Numbered from the stretch's first letter, positions 8,733-16,734 are shown. The stretch is DNA of 64,000 nt from Pontibacter fetidus (GCF_010119545.1 NZ_JAAEAA010000009.1:1-64000), one strand, 5' to 3'. Program-made: numbers and translations. Notes: generated by a model not told the origin, from the letters alone.

Positions 8733-9518
8733 ATGAGAAGTAGGTTTTGGGCGTTTCTGGTGTTAGTAGCTATAGTTTCAGGTTGTACAACAAGTGAGCT
8801 TTCGACGGAGCCTGTGGATGTAGCAGCTGGAGAAAGCAGGTTACCAGGCAGTGTGGTGGGAGTATGGCGTGGCGTAATACCATGTGCCGACTGCCCGGGC
8901 ATAAACTATAGCCTGGGCCTGAACGATGACAATACTTTTGAAGAAATCATGATCTACCAGGAGCGTGACGTAGATCCTTATACACGCACCGGAACCTGGC
9001 AAATAGCGAATGGCATTCTTCAACTTCACGGTAATGACTCTACTTCAACCCAGTTTGATATGTCGATAGGCGGGGAATTGCATATGCTGGATCAGGAAGG
9101 CAAGAGAATAAATTCAAACCTGGCTGATAAGTATAAGCTAAGAAAAGATACTGACTTAACGGAAGACAACCCTGAACTATGGAATGAGAAACGCAGACTA
9201 GGCGTTGATTTTATTGCAACTGGTAACGAACCAGGTTGGGCTTTGGAAATTGACCAGGAGAAAGGCATGTACTTCAAAACGCTTCCATCTGAAACTATAG
9301 CTTTGCAAACTGCAATGCCAGAAGTTGCAAATAATGGAAAAATAATCACTTACAAAGCCACTTCCGAAACCGGTGACCTTATAGTTGAATTAACTGCCCA
9401 ACCATGCGAAGACACCATGTCGGGAAAAATATCTACTCATACTGTTCGGGTGAAGGCAAAAGGAATAGAATTCAACGGTTGCGGAATGTTTCTAAGCGAT
9501 AAGAGTGATGAGAAATAA
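8733..9518 (+). CDS. NlpE-like lipoprotein with C-terminal COG3650-type domain
   Basis: Predicted lipoprotein of 261 residues with lipobox IVSGC (Cys18). Residues about 40-137 resemble the NlpE N-terminal domain, with the CxxC in IPCADCPGI, known from envelope-stress and copper sensing in Enterobacteria. Residues about 152-255 carry the FIATGNEPGWALEI signature of the COG3650 lipoprotein family. Both parts occur separately elsewhere, so this is a two-domain combination. A role in envelope redox or metal stress is inference. It ends at a bidirectional terminator shared with the paa operon. Confidence 0.8.
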   Translation: MRSRFWAFLVLVAIVSGCTTSELSTEPVDVAAGESRLPGSVVGVWRGVIPCADCPGINYSLGLNDDNTFEEIMIYQERDVDPYTRTGTWQIANGILQLHGNDSTSTQFDMSIGGELHMLDQEGKRINSNLADKYKLRKDTDLTEDNPELWNEKRRLGVDFIATGNEPGWALEIDQEKGMYFKTLPSETIALQTAMPEVANNGKIITYKATSETGDLIVELTAQPCEDTMSGKISTHTVRVKAKGIEFNGCGMFLSDKSDEK

Positions 9519-9529
9519 ACTATAACTAT

Positions 9530-9572
9530 AAAACAGGAAGGCCAGCTAAACTATAGCTGGCCTTCCTGTTTT
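9530..9572. terminator. Bidirectional terminator between the NlpE-like gene and paaD
   Basis: Perfect 18-bp stem (9530-9547 with 9555-9572), loop AAACTAT, A-run on one side and T-run on the other. It separates two convergent genes. Confidence 0.92.
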
Positions 9573-9584
9573 ATGTTGGTTTGC

Positions 9585-10070
9585 TTAAAGCGGTTTAAAC
9601 TGCTCAAACATCTGCTTACAATTATTGCAGTAGTGCATAGAACGGCAAAGTGTCGGACCAAAAGGGGTTCTCATATCCGTGTTATCGCTGTCGCAGTAGG
9701 GGCACTTTACATGCTCCAGTATGTCCAGGTCCAGGATCAGGTCGTACTTTGGCGGTGGTGCCAAACCAAACTCTTTCAGGTGCTGACGACCTTTCTCGCT
9801 TAGCTTATTGCTGTCCCAAGGCTTATCAAAGGTCATGTTAACCGTATAGTTGCTGATGCCGTGCTTCTCCAGCGTGCGTTCTACATCTTTCTTCATGTAG
9901 TCCATGGCAGGGCAACCGGCAAAAGTAGGCGTCATGTTCACGGTTACGTGGTCATCATCTGATATCTCCACACCCGTAATCACTCCCAGATCTACCAGCG
10001 ATAATACCGGTATCTCAGGGTCTTTTACCTCCTCCAGCAGGGTTAATATGTCTTCCTTAATTAGTTTCAT
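9585..10070 (-). CDS. paaD: Phenylacetate degradation protein PaaD (MIP18 family)
   Basis: Thought to mature the iron centre of the PaaABCE epoxidase. The 161 residues comprise an MIP18/DUF59 domain (VKDPEIPVLSLVDLGVI, then the conserved PTFAGCPAMD) and a C-terminal zinc ribbon with four Cys (CPYCDS and CNNCKQ). This two-part form is the usual PaaD, not the shorter SufT. Last gene of the minus-strand paa run, 105 bases after paaC. Confidence 0.93.
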   Translation of the reverse strand: MKLIKEDILTLLEEVKDPEIPVLSLVDLGVITGVEISDDDHVTVNMTPTFAGCPAMDYMKKDVERTLEKHGISNYTVNMTFDKPWDSNKLSEKGRQHLKEFGLAPPPKYDLILDLDILEHVKCPYCDSDNTDMRTPFGPTLCRSMHYCNNCKQMFEQFKPL

Positions 10071-10175
10071 GGTTTTAATTAGGACATAAGACTAATTGAC
10101 GAAGGACAAAAGAGATACATTTTTTATAAATAGAGTCATTTGTCTTTTGTCAAAAAATCTTTCGTCATAAAAAAA

Positions 10176-10931
10176 CTACCACTCAGCAGTTGGGTCTATT
10201 TTAAATACTTCAGCCATCTCGTCCAGTAGTGGTTGCAGGTGCTCTGTATGCTCGCCGTAACGTCCGCCAAACTTAGGCTCTATAATTGCCAGGTCAGGTA
10301 GTTTCAGGTCAGTCTTTTCGATCACTGCTGTTATACGCTTCAGCCACTCTGCTTTTACTGCTTCTTCTCCGGCATAAACGCTAGTATCGATCAGTTCCTG
10401 CTCATACTTCGATTTCTCGAACATAGCCAGCGCATAAGGCATCGCTTCATTCAAAGAAGTCTGCAAACGAAGTATAGCTTCTTCTATAGATGAGCCCAGG
10501 TTTTTGATCCAGGTGTTAGCGTGCAACACATGGTATTTCACTTCACCTTTCAGTTTGGTAGCAACTTTGGCAATTGGCTCGTAGCTCGACTGGCTTAGCA
10601 TTTCAAAACGGATGATCTCAGCGTTGTCGTACAAAAAGTGGCGAATCAGGCTGAAATCGTATTCGCCGTTTGGCAGCTCTACCAACTGGCTGTTGTGAAA
10701 CTGGTTGGCATTGCGGGTAAACGCAACAGTATCTGGTTCAGCTTCGCCAAGTTCCTGCAGCAAGGTATAAAATGCTAAACTATGGCCTATCTTATCCTGC
10801 GCCATCGACGAGAAAGCAATGTCCTCTTCCAGTATCGGGCCGAAACCGGTCCACTCAGAGTTGCGGTGGCCAAGTATAAGTTGGTCGTCAGCCAGTTTGT
10901 ATAACAGGTCTTTTATCGCTTGCTCGTTCAT
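10176..10931 (-). CDS. paaC: Phenylacetyl-CoA epoxidase structural subunit PaaC
   Basis: Scaffold partner of the catalytic PaaA in the epoxidase. The 251 residues are all-helical and begin with KDLLYKLADDQLILGHRNSEWTGFGP, a block typical of PaaC. Its start codon overlaps the paaB stop by one base (TAATG), so translation is likely coupled. Confidence 0.94.
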   Translation of the reverse strand: MNEQAIKDLLYKLADDQLILGHRNSEWTGFGPILEEDIAFSSMAQDKIGHSLAFYTLLQELGEAEPDTVAFTRNANQFHNSQLVELPNGEYDFSLIRHFLYDNAEIIRFEMLSQSSYEPIAKVATKLKGEVKYHVLHANTWIKNLGSSIEEAILRLQTSLNEAMPYALAMFEKSKYEQELIDTSVYAGEEAVKAEWLKRITAVIEKTDLKLPDLAIIEPKFGGRYGEHTEHLQPLLDEMAEVFKIDPTAEW

Positions 10932-11569
10932 TATTGGGCAGTTGTAGGTTTATTCTCTTCTTTATACTTCGTGATCTTGTCCATTACCTTGTAGGCAATG
11001 GCTTCGCGGTACTTTTTCTCCGGTATTGTAGTCCACATGTCCTTGTCTTCTTCCGCAGACTGCAGCACATCTTTCGACTTAACAACCCACACATTCACGA
11101 TAGGGCCTTTTTCACCGAATTGCTGTTTAGCTTCCTGTAAAGCTTCCTGGTATGATGTTGCCATCACACGGCCAGCGTGTGCATGCGCTTTACCGCGCTT
11201 CTTCAGGTGGAAGATCTCGTAAGGTTCCGGCTGTTCGCTGCGCTGTGTTGGCTCGTCAAATTGAATGGTGTCGTACACATTGTCGTTGTCGTTGCCATAA
11301 GGCGTTAGCTGGATGTTTTCGGTGCGCGCTATCCACATTCCAGTACAGGCAAAACGGCGGCTATACTGCTCTTTTGCAAACAGGAAAGCTACGTCTTCGT
11401 TAGGCGCGTGAACCGGACCAACATAAGTATAAGCAGTACCTTCTTTCTTCTGGTGGAAGGCTTCGTATGTTTCAAACTGATCCAGCTCCGGCTTTGGCTC
11501 CATTGCAGGAACTTCACCTTCCGGCAGATTCAGTCTCGTTACTCTAGGGTCTAATGACTTTAAGCTCAT
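10931..11569 (-). CDS. paaB: Phenylacetyl-CoA epoxidase subunit PaaB, internally duplicated
   Basis: PaaB bridges the epoxidase subunits. The E. coli protein has about 95 residues; this one has 212 and contains two copies of the domain. Copy 1 begins FETYEAFHQKKEGTAYTYVG near residue 31. Copy 2 begins PEPYEIFHLKKRGKAHAHAG near residue 112. They align without gaps for about 55 residues: VG/AG, then AKEQY/AKQQF, then MWIARTENI/VWVVKSKDV. The sequence shows this duplication directly. Whether one chain replaces two PaaB protomers in the complex is inference. Confidence 0.9.
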   Translation of the reverse strand: MSLKSLDPRVTRLNLPEGEVPAMEPKPELDQFETYEAFHQKKEGTAYTYVGPVHAPNEDVAFLFAKEQYSRRFACTGMWIARTENIQLTPYGNDNDNVYDTIQFDEPTQRSEQPEPYEIFHLKKRGKAHAHAGRVMATSYQEALQEAKQQFGEKGPIVNVWVVKSKDVLQSAEEDKDMWTTIPEKKYREAIAYKVMDKITKYKEENKPTTAQ

Positions 11570-11682
11570 ATCCTTTAATTATGAATTAAAAATTAGAAAT
11601 TAGAAATGGGTGTTTCAAACTATAGCTTGGCACTCCAAATCAATTTCTAATTCATAATTTTGAATTTCTAATTTGCTATTGG
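11570..11682. repeat. AT-rich inverted repeat between paaA and paaB
   Basis: Arms of about 30 bases built from ATTAGAAAT and AATTATGAATTA units face each other around 11605-11640. In the operon transcript they could pair as a long, weak hairpin. Confidence 0.55.
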
Positions 11683-12669
11683 CTACGCCAATGGCCTTAC
11701 ATATTTCGCTTTCGGGTTAAGCAGGGCTCTGCGTACCCAGGCACCACGCTCTTCTGCGGTACGGCGTACGGCAAGGCGCTCAGCGTTACAAGGGCCATCG
11801 CCATTGATCACGCGCTTAAACTCATCCCAATCCGGCTCGGTAAATTCCCACTGGCCGGTTTCCATGTTCTTTTTCAGTTTAGGATCCGGAACAGTGAGAC
11901 CGAGCTCCCAGATCTTAGGCACATACATATCCAGGAACTGCTGACGGCACTCGTCGTTCGAAGCCATCTTTACTTTCCAGCGCATCAGCGTTTCGGTGTG
12001 CGTACTCATTTTATCAGACGGTCCGAAGAACGTCATAATAGGTGGCCACCAGCGGTTAAGCGCAGCCTGAATCATTTCGCGCTGCTTTGGTGTACCTGTT
12101 GCCATGTGAACTACGGCATCGTGGCCGTACTTCAGGTGGAAAGCCTCCTCAGCGCAGATACGCTCCAAGGCTCTCGAATAAGGACCATAGCTACCTTTGG
12201 CATTTGCCATCTGGTTAACGATAGCACCCGCATCAATTAGCCAGGAAATAATATTAGAATCTGCCCAAGTAAAGGCAGGGTAGTTGAATACGTTTGAGTA
12301 TTTTGATTTACCGCTGATCAGGTCAGTCAGCATTTGCTCGCGCGACTTGCCCAGCGTTTCGGCAGCAGAGTAAAGCAGCTGTGCGTGGCCTACTTCGTCC
12401 TGCACCTTCGCCATCTGCGCCATTTTGCGGCGGAAGCCAGGAGCACGGGTGATCCAGGTTCCTTCCGGTAAGGCGCCAATAATTTCTGAATGCGCGTGCT
12501 GTTCAATCATGCGGATCAGCTGCTTGCGGTATAGTTCGGGCATCCAATCGGTTGGTTCGATCTTTTCGCCACGGGCAATGCGGGCTTCAAATTCGGCTAA
12601 TTTTGCAGGATCTTCGGTCTGCACATCATCGAATTTAGTCGCTTCAAAAACGTTTCCTCCTCCGTACAT
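11683..12669 (-). CDS. paaA: Phenylacetyl-CoA epoxidase catalytic subunit PaaA
   Basis: Carries the di-iron centre that converts phenylacetyl-CoA to its 1,2-epoxide. The 328 residues show [33 protein letters not shown] (here [12 protein letters not shown]) and [10 protein letters not shown], containing the E-x2-H pairs expected for iron ligands. It is the first structural gene after paaR and precedes paaB, paaC and paaD in the order usual for this complex. Confidence 0.96.
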   Translation of the reverse strand: MYGGGNVFEATKFDDVQTEDPAKLAEFEARIARGEKIEPTDWMPELYRKQLIRMIEQHAHSEIIGALPEGTWITRAPGFRRKMAQMAKVQDEVGHAQLLYSAAETLGKSREQMLTDLISGKSKYSNVFNYPAFTWADSNIISWLIDAGAIVNQMANAKGSYGPYSRALERICAEEAFHLKYGHDAVVHMATGTPKQREMIQAALNRWWPPIMTFFGPSDKMSTHTETLMRWKVKMASNDECRQQFLDMYVPKIWELGLTVPDPKLKKNMETGQWEFTEPDWDEFKRVINGDGPCNAERLAVRRTAEERGAWVRRALLNPKAKYVRPLA

Positions 12670-12700
12670 ATTATTTATAGTTTAAAGGTTCAGTTAAGGT

Positions 12701-12724
12701 GCCGGACTGCGTTACCAGTCCGGC
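12701..12724 (-). promoter_or_regulatory. GC-rich hairpin between paaR and paaA
   Basis: Perfect 9-bp stem GCCGGACTG/CAGTCCGGC with a 6-nt loop in the 80-bp gap. No T run follows on minus, so it is more likely an RNA-processing or stability element than a terminator. Confidence 0.5.
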
Positions 12725-12749
12725 GATTAGTTAGTTTGTAGGGTGCGTA

Positions 12750-13328
12750 TTAAGTTTGTTTCAGTCCGTTTAGTAGCATAGTTGCCAGGTTAGCGGCAAT
12801 TTCTTCAGCGTTCATTTTGCCTTCAGGTTTGTACCAGGTATGTATCCAGTTCAACGCCGAAAGTATCGTTAAAACAGCAAATTTCTCGTCAGGCACTTTA
12901 AACTCGCCGGCTTTAATTCCTTCCCGGATAATTTCTCTAAAATGCTCTTCGTAGCGATTTCGCAATGCTAAAAACTCAGCATGGTGCGGTTCGCTTAAAT
13001 GGCGCCATTCATGCAGAAATACTGCCGATGCTTCGGTGTTTTTAGTCAGCACCTGTACGTGTGCGGTAATAGCAGCCTGTAGTCTTTCGGATGCAGAAGC
13101 AGTGTGAACATCAGCCTGGTCTATCGCTTCGAAAAACTCATTTGCCATTCTAAAGCAAACGCGTTGCAGAATCTCTTCTTTAGACTTTATATGAGAGTAA
13201 ATACTGGCAGCTTCGATACCCAACTGGTTGGCTAGGTCGCGCATAGACGTAGCCGAAAAGCCCCTGTTTTTAAAGAGTGCTGTAGCGGTTTGTTCTATTT
13301 GTTCTTTTCTGCTCAAAATTACCTCCAT
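12750..13328 (-). CDS. paaR: TetR-family repressor, PaaR-like
   Basis: Expected to repress the phenylacetate genes until phenylacetyl-CoA binds. The 192 residues have a TetR helix-turn-helix at about 10-55 (SATSMRDLANQLGIEAASIYSHIKSKEEIL) and an all-helical ligand domain. Identity as PaaR rests on its place at the head of the paa run and on a matching operator in its own promoter. The ATG is nearly leaderless relative to that promoter; a TTG four codons in, preceded by GGAGGT, is an alternative start. Confidence 0.82.
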   Translation of the reverse strand: MEVILSRKEQIEQTATALFKNRGFSATSMRDLANQLGIEAASIYSHIKSKEEILQRVCFRMANEFFEAIDQADVHTASASERLQAAITAHVQVLTKNTEASAVFLHEWRHLSEPHHAEFLALRNRYEEHFREIIREGIKAGEFKVPDEKFAVLTILSALNWIHTWYKPEGKMNAEEIAANLATMLLNGLKQT

Positions 13329-13338
13329 GTATAGCTAA

Positions 13339-13370
13339 CAAATGTAGGCAACCTAACGTTCGTTAGCAAA
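13339..13370 (-). promoter_or_regulatory. paaR promoter with PaaR-type operator in the spacer
   Basis: On minus, TTTG (13367-13370), a 20-nt spacer and TACATTTG (13339-13346) match the Bacteroidota -33/-7 consensus. The spacer contains CTAACG-N2-CGTTAG (13353-13366), which fits the CNAACGNNCGTTNG operator reported for Thermus PaaR. Binding there would block the promoter, so autorepression is likely. Confidence 0.8.
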
Positions 13371-14250
13371 TTTTAAACGCAGATTTATAGTTGCGGGTTA
13401 TTGTATGAACCAGGATTTTCAGGATTCGGAAGAATATACAGGATTAGGCTGTTGCCAAAGTTTGAGGTTTAGTTTTATAGCTGCCGTTTTCACCTCACCC
13501 CAGCCCTCTCCTAAAAACAGGAGAGGGAGTTTTGGCTATGGTTGAGTTTGGGTATAGTACAATAGTTTCCGTAGTCCAACCACCCCCAACCCCTCCTTAT
13601 CTAAGGTGGGGAGCTTTTAGGCCTTTGCTATAGTTGATTGCATAGTTCTATAGTTACAAACCAAGTTCGGACAGGTCGCGACCTGTCCCTACGAAACTAT
13701 AGCCATGATAAAAGTCGAAGCTTAGCTATTCAAACTATAGTTGGTGGTGAATAGTAGAAAGACATCAGTCTTTGGGCTGAGCGCCTTTGACTTGTTGCGG
13801 TGGCGTGAGCCAATCCGAGGAATGAGGATAGCAAGAAGGCAGCAGCGCGATGCCCGAAGACGGGGCCTCCCGGCCGTGGGGGCACCAAAGTTGATTTGAA
13901 ACGATAGGTGACTGAAGCTCCCAGGATTAAAAGTAATGTGAAAGAAAAGGCTTGGTTCGGATAGTAAAGACTATAACTATAGGCTGAGATAGATTTCTCT
14001 CGTTGTTCGAAATGACAGAAAGAGGAAACTATAGAACTATACCAAAACTCCTTCCCCTGTTTTTAGGGGAAGGCTGGGAAGGGGTAATTCAACTATAGAA
14101 TCCAGACGCTAGCAGGAGCTGCGCACGCTGATAGGTCTTCACCAACTATAATATCCAGATTTCTCCTGACGTCGGAATGACAAATAATTATCAGCAGCTT
14201 CCTTCATAAAACTACTTTTTCCATCTCTTACCGAGCATTGCTGTAACTCT
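13371..14250. repeat. Gene-free mosaic of palindromic intergenic repeats
   Basis: About 0.9 kb with no credible gene. It holds the hairpin CCCTCTCCT/AGGAGAGGG near 13505, a second pyrimidine/purine hairpin near 13590, a perfect 20-bp palindrome at 13669-13688 (GGACAGGTCGCG and its mirror), a GC-rich structured block at about 13760-13910, CTTCCCCT/AGGGGAAG near 14050, two AGATTTCTC...GAAATGACA or GGAATGACA units, and copy 2 of a 36-bp repeat. CTATAG recurs throughout. These look like accumulated REP-like elements; I see no transposase. Confidence 0.65.
14104..14139. repeat. 36-bp dispersed repeat, copy 2 (inverted)
   Basis: Reverse complement of 4105-4140 with two mismatches. Confidence 0.8.
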
Positions 14251-14254
14251 TACG

Positions 14255-14262
14255 TATATTTG
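14255..14262 (+). promoter_or_regulatory. Probable -7 box for the enoyl-CoA hydratase gene
   Basis: TATATTTG matches TAnnTTTG, 42 bases before the ATG. No good TTG lies 19-21 bases upstream, so the -33 element is weak. Confidence 0.5.
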
Positions 14263-14304
14263 AAATCCAACCTTTAATACCTTCAAACTATAAACTATAC
14301 TGAT

Positions 14305-15114
14305 ATGAACGATACAGCAACACCTGCTGGAAAACTGAAAATGGACTTTGTACATTATGTTGTGCAGGACCGTGTTGGCTACATTACCCTGGCCAGAGCA
14401 GAGAAAAGAAACGCCCTTAACTATGAAGTTGTCTCTGAATTAAAGCGTGCTTTTATTGCAGCTGAAGAAGATGAGGCATGCAAAGTATTGGTGTTACGCG
14501 CCGAAGGAAAAGTATTTTGTGCCGGCGCTGACCTGGAATACATCCAGAAACTACAGGGCAACGACTACCACGAAAACCTGGCTGACTCTACACATTTAAT
14601 GGAGCTTTTCCGGCTGATCTATACGCTAAAGAAAGTCGTGATCGCCCAGATACACGGGCATGCTATTGCGGGTGGTTGCGGGCTGGCTGCTATTTGTGAT
14701 TTCGGATTTACAGTACCTGACGCTAAGTTTGGTTACACTGAAGTGAAAATCGGATTTATACCTGCTATAGTTAAAGTATTCCTGCTCCGCAAAATAGGGG
14801 AGTCCAGAGCCAAGCAGTTGCTACTAACCGGAGACCTTATTTCTGCAACTGAAGCGGAAAACTATGGCCTGGTAAATTATGTAGTGCCTGCTGAAGAACT
14901 GGAACAGCGCGTATATGCCTTTGCGCAGAAACTATGCGTAGAGAACTCCAGACAAAGTATGGAAGTAACCAAGGAGATGATTGCCCGCGTGCAGGAAATG
15001 ACACTGGAAGGCGGATTACAGTATGCAGCTGAAATGAATGCCGTAGCGCGCAGCTCCGAAGATTGCCAGCGTGGTATAGCCTCGTTCTTAAATAAAGAAC
15101 CTATAAACTGGTAA
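14305..15114 (+). CDS. Enoyl-CoA hydratase/isomerase family protein
   Basis: Crotonase-fold enzyme acting on an acyl-CoA. The 269 residues show the oxyanion-hole blocks VFCAGADLEYIQ near 71-82 and AIAGGCGLAAICDF near 118, and the family's conserved ADAKFG-like segment (PDAKFGYTEVKIGF). A Glu in the usual catalytic region (TEVKIGF) is present. Closest in feel to methylglutaconyl-CoA hydratases, but its place beside the paa genes also permits a PaaF/PaaG-type role. The sequence does not decide between them. Confidence 0.85.
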   Translation: MNDTATPAGKLKMDFVHYVVQDRVGYITLARAEKRNALNYEVVSELKRAFIAAEEDEACKVLVLRAEGKVFCAGADLEYIQKLQGNDYHENLADSTHLMELFRLIYTLKKVVIAQIHGHAIAGGCGLAAICDFGFTVPDAKFGYTEVKIGFIPAIVKVFLLRKIGESRAKQLLLTGDLISATEAENYGLVNYVVPAEELEQRVYAFAQKLCVENSRQSMEVTKEMIARVQEMTLEGGLQYAAEMNAVARSSEDCQRGIASFLNKEPINW

Positions 15115-15119
15115 TTTCT

Positions 15120-15147
15120 GTTTAACTTTTAAAACTATTTCTTAAAC
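15120..15147 (+). promoter_or_regulatory. Inverted repeat upstream of crtZ
   Basis: GTTTAA (15120-15125), 16 nt, TTAAAC (15142-15147). The right arm overlaps a weak -7 box TAAACTTG (15143-15150). The geometry is the same as two repeats before the sigma-factor gene in this cluster. Confidence 0.45.
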
Positions 15148-15163
15148 TTGCTGTTTCTTGGGT

Positions 15164-15649
15164 ATGCTGACAGGAATCGGAATCATGCTCTTAACCTTTG
15201 TAGTAATGGAAGTCGTGGCCTGGGCCATGCACAAGTACGTGCTACATGGTTTTTTATGGTTCCTGCATAAGTCGCACCACACCCGGCACCAGCACACATT
15301 CGAACTGAACGACCTGTTTTTTGCATGGTATGGCACATTGGCCATGCTGTTCTTTGTTTTCGGCAGCGAGCCGATAGACTACAGGTTCTGGATAGGAGCA
15401 GGCATTACCTTATATGGGGTTGCTTACTTTCTGATTCATGATGTATTCATACACAGACGCATAAAAGCGGTTGGCCGTACGTCTAATGTTTATCTTAAAG
15501 CGTTAAACATGGCGCACAAAGTACATCATAAAGTAACCGCCAAAGATGGGTCAGAGTCGTTTGGGATGTTGTGGGTGTCGCCGAGGTATTTTAAGGCAGC
15601 AAGTGAAGTAGTTAATAAAAAGGATAGACGTGGCGCAGTACACCATTAA
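15164..15649 (+). CDS. crtZ: Beta-carotene 3-hydroxylase CrtZ
   Basis: Non-haem di-iron membrane hydroxylase that adds hydroxyl groups to the beta-ionone rings, giving zeaxanthin or, with CrtW, astaxanthin-type products. From ATG 15164 it has 161 residues; the TTG two codons earlier is less likely. The histidine boxes are complete: HKYVLH, HKSHH, HDVFIHRR and HKVHH. Several hydrophobic segments fit a membrane protein. It overlaps the next gene by 20 bases. Confidence 0.94.
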   Translation: MLTGIGIMLLTFVVMEVVAWAMHKYVLHGFLWFLHKSHHTRHQHTFELNDLFFAWYGTLAMLFFVFGSEPIDYRFWIGAGITLYGVAYFLIHDVFIHRRIKAVGRTSNVYLKALNMAHKVHHKVTAKDGSESFGMLWVSPRYFKAASEVVNKKDRRGAVHH

Positions 15650-16505
15650 AGAACTGGAACATCTTTCGGGCATCAAAGCCCATACCATCCGGATTTGGGA
15701 GCAGCGGTATAACATCCTTTGCCCCAAGCGCACGGAAACAAACATTCGGTATTACGACGACAAGGACCTGAAAACCTTGCTCAACGTGTCGTTGCTGAAC
15801 GAGAAAGGGTATAAGATATCCAAAATTGCCCAGATGCAGCCAGACCAGGTAGTGCAGAAGGTGCAGCAACTATGCGAAGTGCCCGGTGAGTGCTCGCAGC
15901 ACATTAACAGCATGATGGCAGCCATGCTGGACCTGGATGAAGAAGCATTTGATAAGGCTATCTCTACTGTAACCCTACAGGTAGGCTTTGCCGAAGCAAT
16001 GAACCGACTTGTTTACCCGTTCCTGCACAAGATTGGGATACTCTGGCAAACCGGTAACATTACCCCAGCTCACGAGCATTTTGTGAGTAACCTCATCCGG
16101 CAGAAACTTATAGTTGCTATTGATGGGCAGGTAGTTCGCCGTAAACCGGATACACCTACTTATCTTTTATACTTACCAGAAGGGGAGTTGCATGAGTTGG
16201 CATTACTATACATGAACTATGTGGTCAGATCGCATAACAACCATGTCATTTACATGGGGCAAAACCTGCCCTTCAGCGATCTCGAATTAACTTACGCCCT
16301 TACTAATCCGAAATATATCTGCTCTGTACTTACGGCATCTCCGGACCGCGACCAGGTACAGAGTTATCTCTACAAATTGTCCGAAAGCTTCCCGGAGGCA
16401 ACCATTTACTTATATGGCGTGCTGGTGCAAAACGACCAACTGGTGTTTCCGGAAAATGTAAAACGACTGGCCTGCATGCGAGATTTTACTGACCTTTTTA
16501 AATAA
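15630..16505 (+). CDS. MerR-family regulator with B12-binding-like domain (CarH/LitR type)
   Basis: Probable light- or cobalamin-responsive repressor of carotenoid genes, by analogy with CarH and LitR. The 291 residues have a MerR helix-turn-helix at about 4-70 (YTIKELEHLSGIKAHTIRIWEQRY), then a helical part holding W139-x9-E149-H150, the CarH adenosylcobalamin fingerprint, then a Rossmann-like part with E186-x-H188 (PEGELHELA). His188 could be the lower cobalt ligand. The usual Gly three residues later is Ala. Start is GTG, inside the end of crtZ, so the two are translationally coupled. Cofactor binding is inferred. Confidence 0.85.
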   Translation: MAQYTIKELEHLSGIKAHTIRIWEQRYNILCPKRTETNIRYYDDKDLKTLLNVSLLNEKGYKISKIAQMQPDQVVQKVQQLCEVPGECSQHINSMMAAMLDLDEEAFDKAISTVTLQVGFAEAMNRLVYPFLHKIGILWQTGNITPAHEHFVSNLIRQKLIVAIDGQVVRRKPDTPTYLLYLPEGELHELALLYMNYVVRSHNNHVIYMGQNLPFSDLELTYALTNPKYICSVLTASPDRDQVQSYLYKLSESFPEATIYLYGVLVQNDQLVFPENVKRLACMRDFTDLFK

Positions 16506-16526
16506 GATTTAACCTTATATTATCAT

Positions 16527-16575
16527 AAAGCCTGCTTTTGTACCGTTTAGTACAGAAGCAGGCTTTAATTTTTTT
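16527..16575 (+). terminator. Terminator after the MerR gene
   Basis: Stem of about 17 bp (AAAGCCTGCTTTTGTAC with its near-perfect partner), small loop, then seven T residues. It splits crtZ-merR from the sigma-crtI unit. Confidence 0.9.
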
Positions 16576-16631
16576 AGTCGTTAACCCCCTCATTTTTATA
16601 GAATTACTAAATAAAATTCGGTGTTTAAACC

Positions 16632-16666
16632 TTTGTTTAATGTTTTTGATAAAAAAATTAAACAAA
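16632..16666 (+). promoter_or_regulatory. Inverted repeat A upstream of the ECF sigma gene
   Basis: TTTGTTTAAT (16632-16641) and ATTAAACAAA (16657-16666), perfect 10-bp arms with a 15-nt spacer. GTTTAAAC, an 8-bp palindrome, lies just upstream at about 16623. Candidate operator for the neighbouring regulator. Confidence 0.55.
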
Positions 16667-16692
16667 AAACTTTTATTTTTCAGAAAGCTACG

Positions 16693-16730
16693 TATATTTG
16701 TTTATAGTTTTAGATAAAAGTATAAACAAA
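16693..16730 (+). promoter_or_regulatory. Sigma-gene -7 box and inverted repeat B
   Basis: TATATTTG (16693-16700) matches the Bacteroidota -7 box, 35 bases before the ATG. It overlaps the left arm of TTTGTTTATA (16697-16706) and TATAAACAAA (16721-16730), perfect 10-bp arms, 14-nt spacer. A protein on this repeat would cover the promoter. Confidence 0.55.
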
Positions 16731-16734
16731 AAGT

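Noticed and set aside
13740..13915. tRNA or known ncRNA in the structured GC-rich block
   Set aside because: I could not fold a cloverleaf or match a known RNA; kept only as part of the repeat mosaic.
14305..15114. Firm assignment of the hydratase as paaF or paaG
   Set aside because: The crotonase fold is clear but specificity is not; methylglutaconyl-CoA hydratase fits as well.
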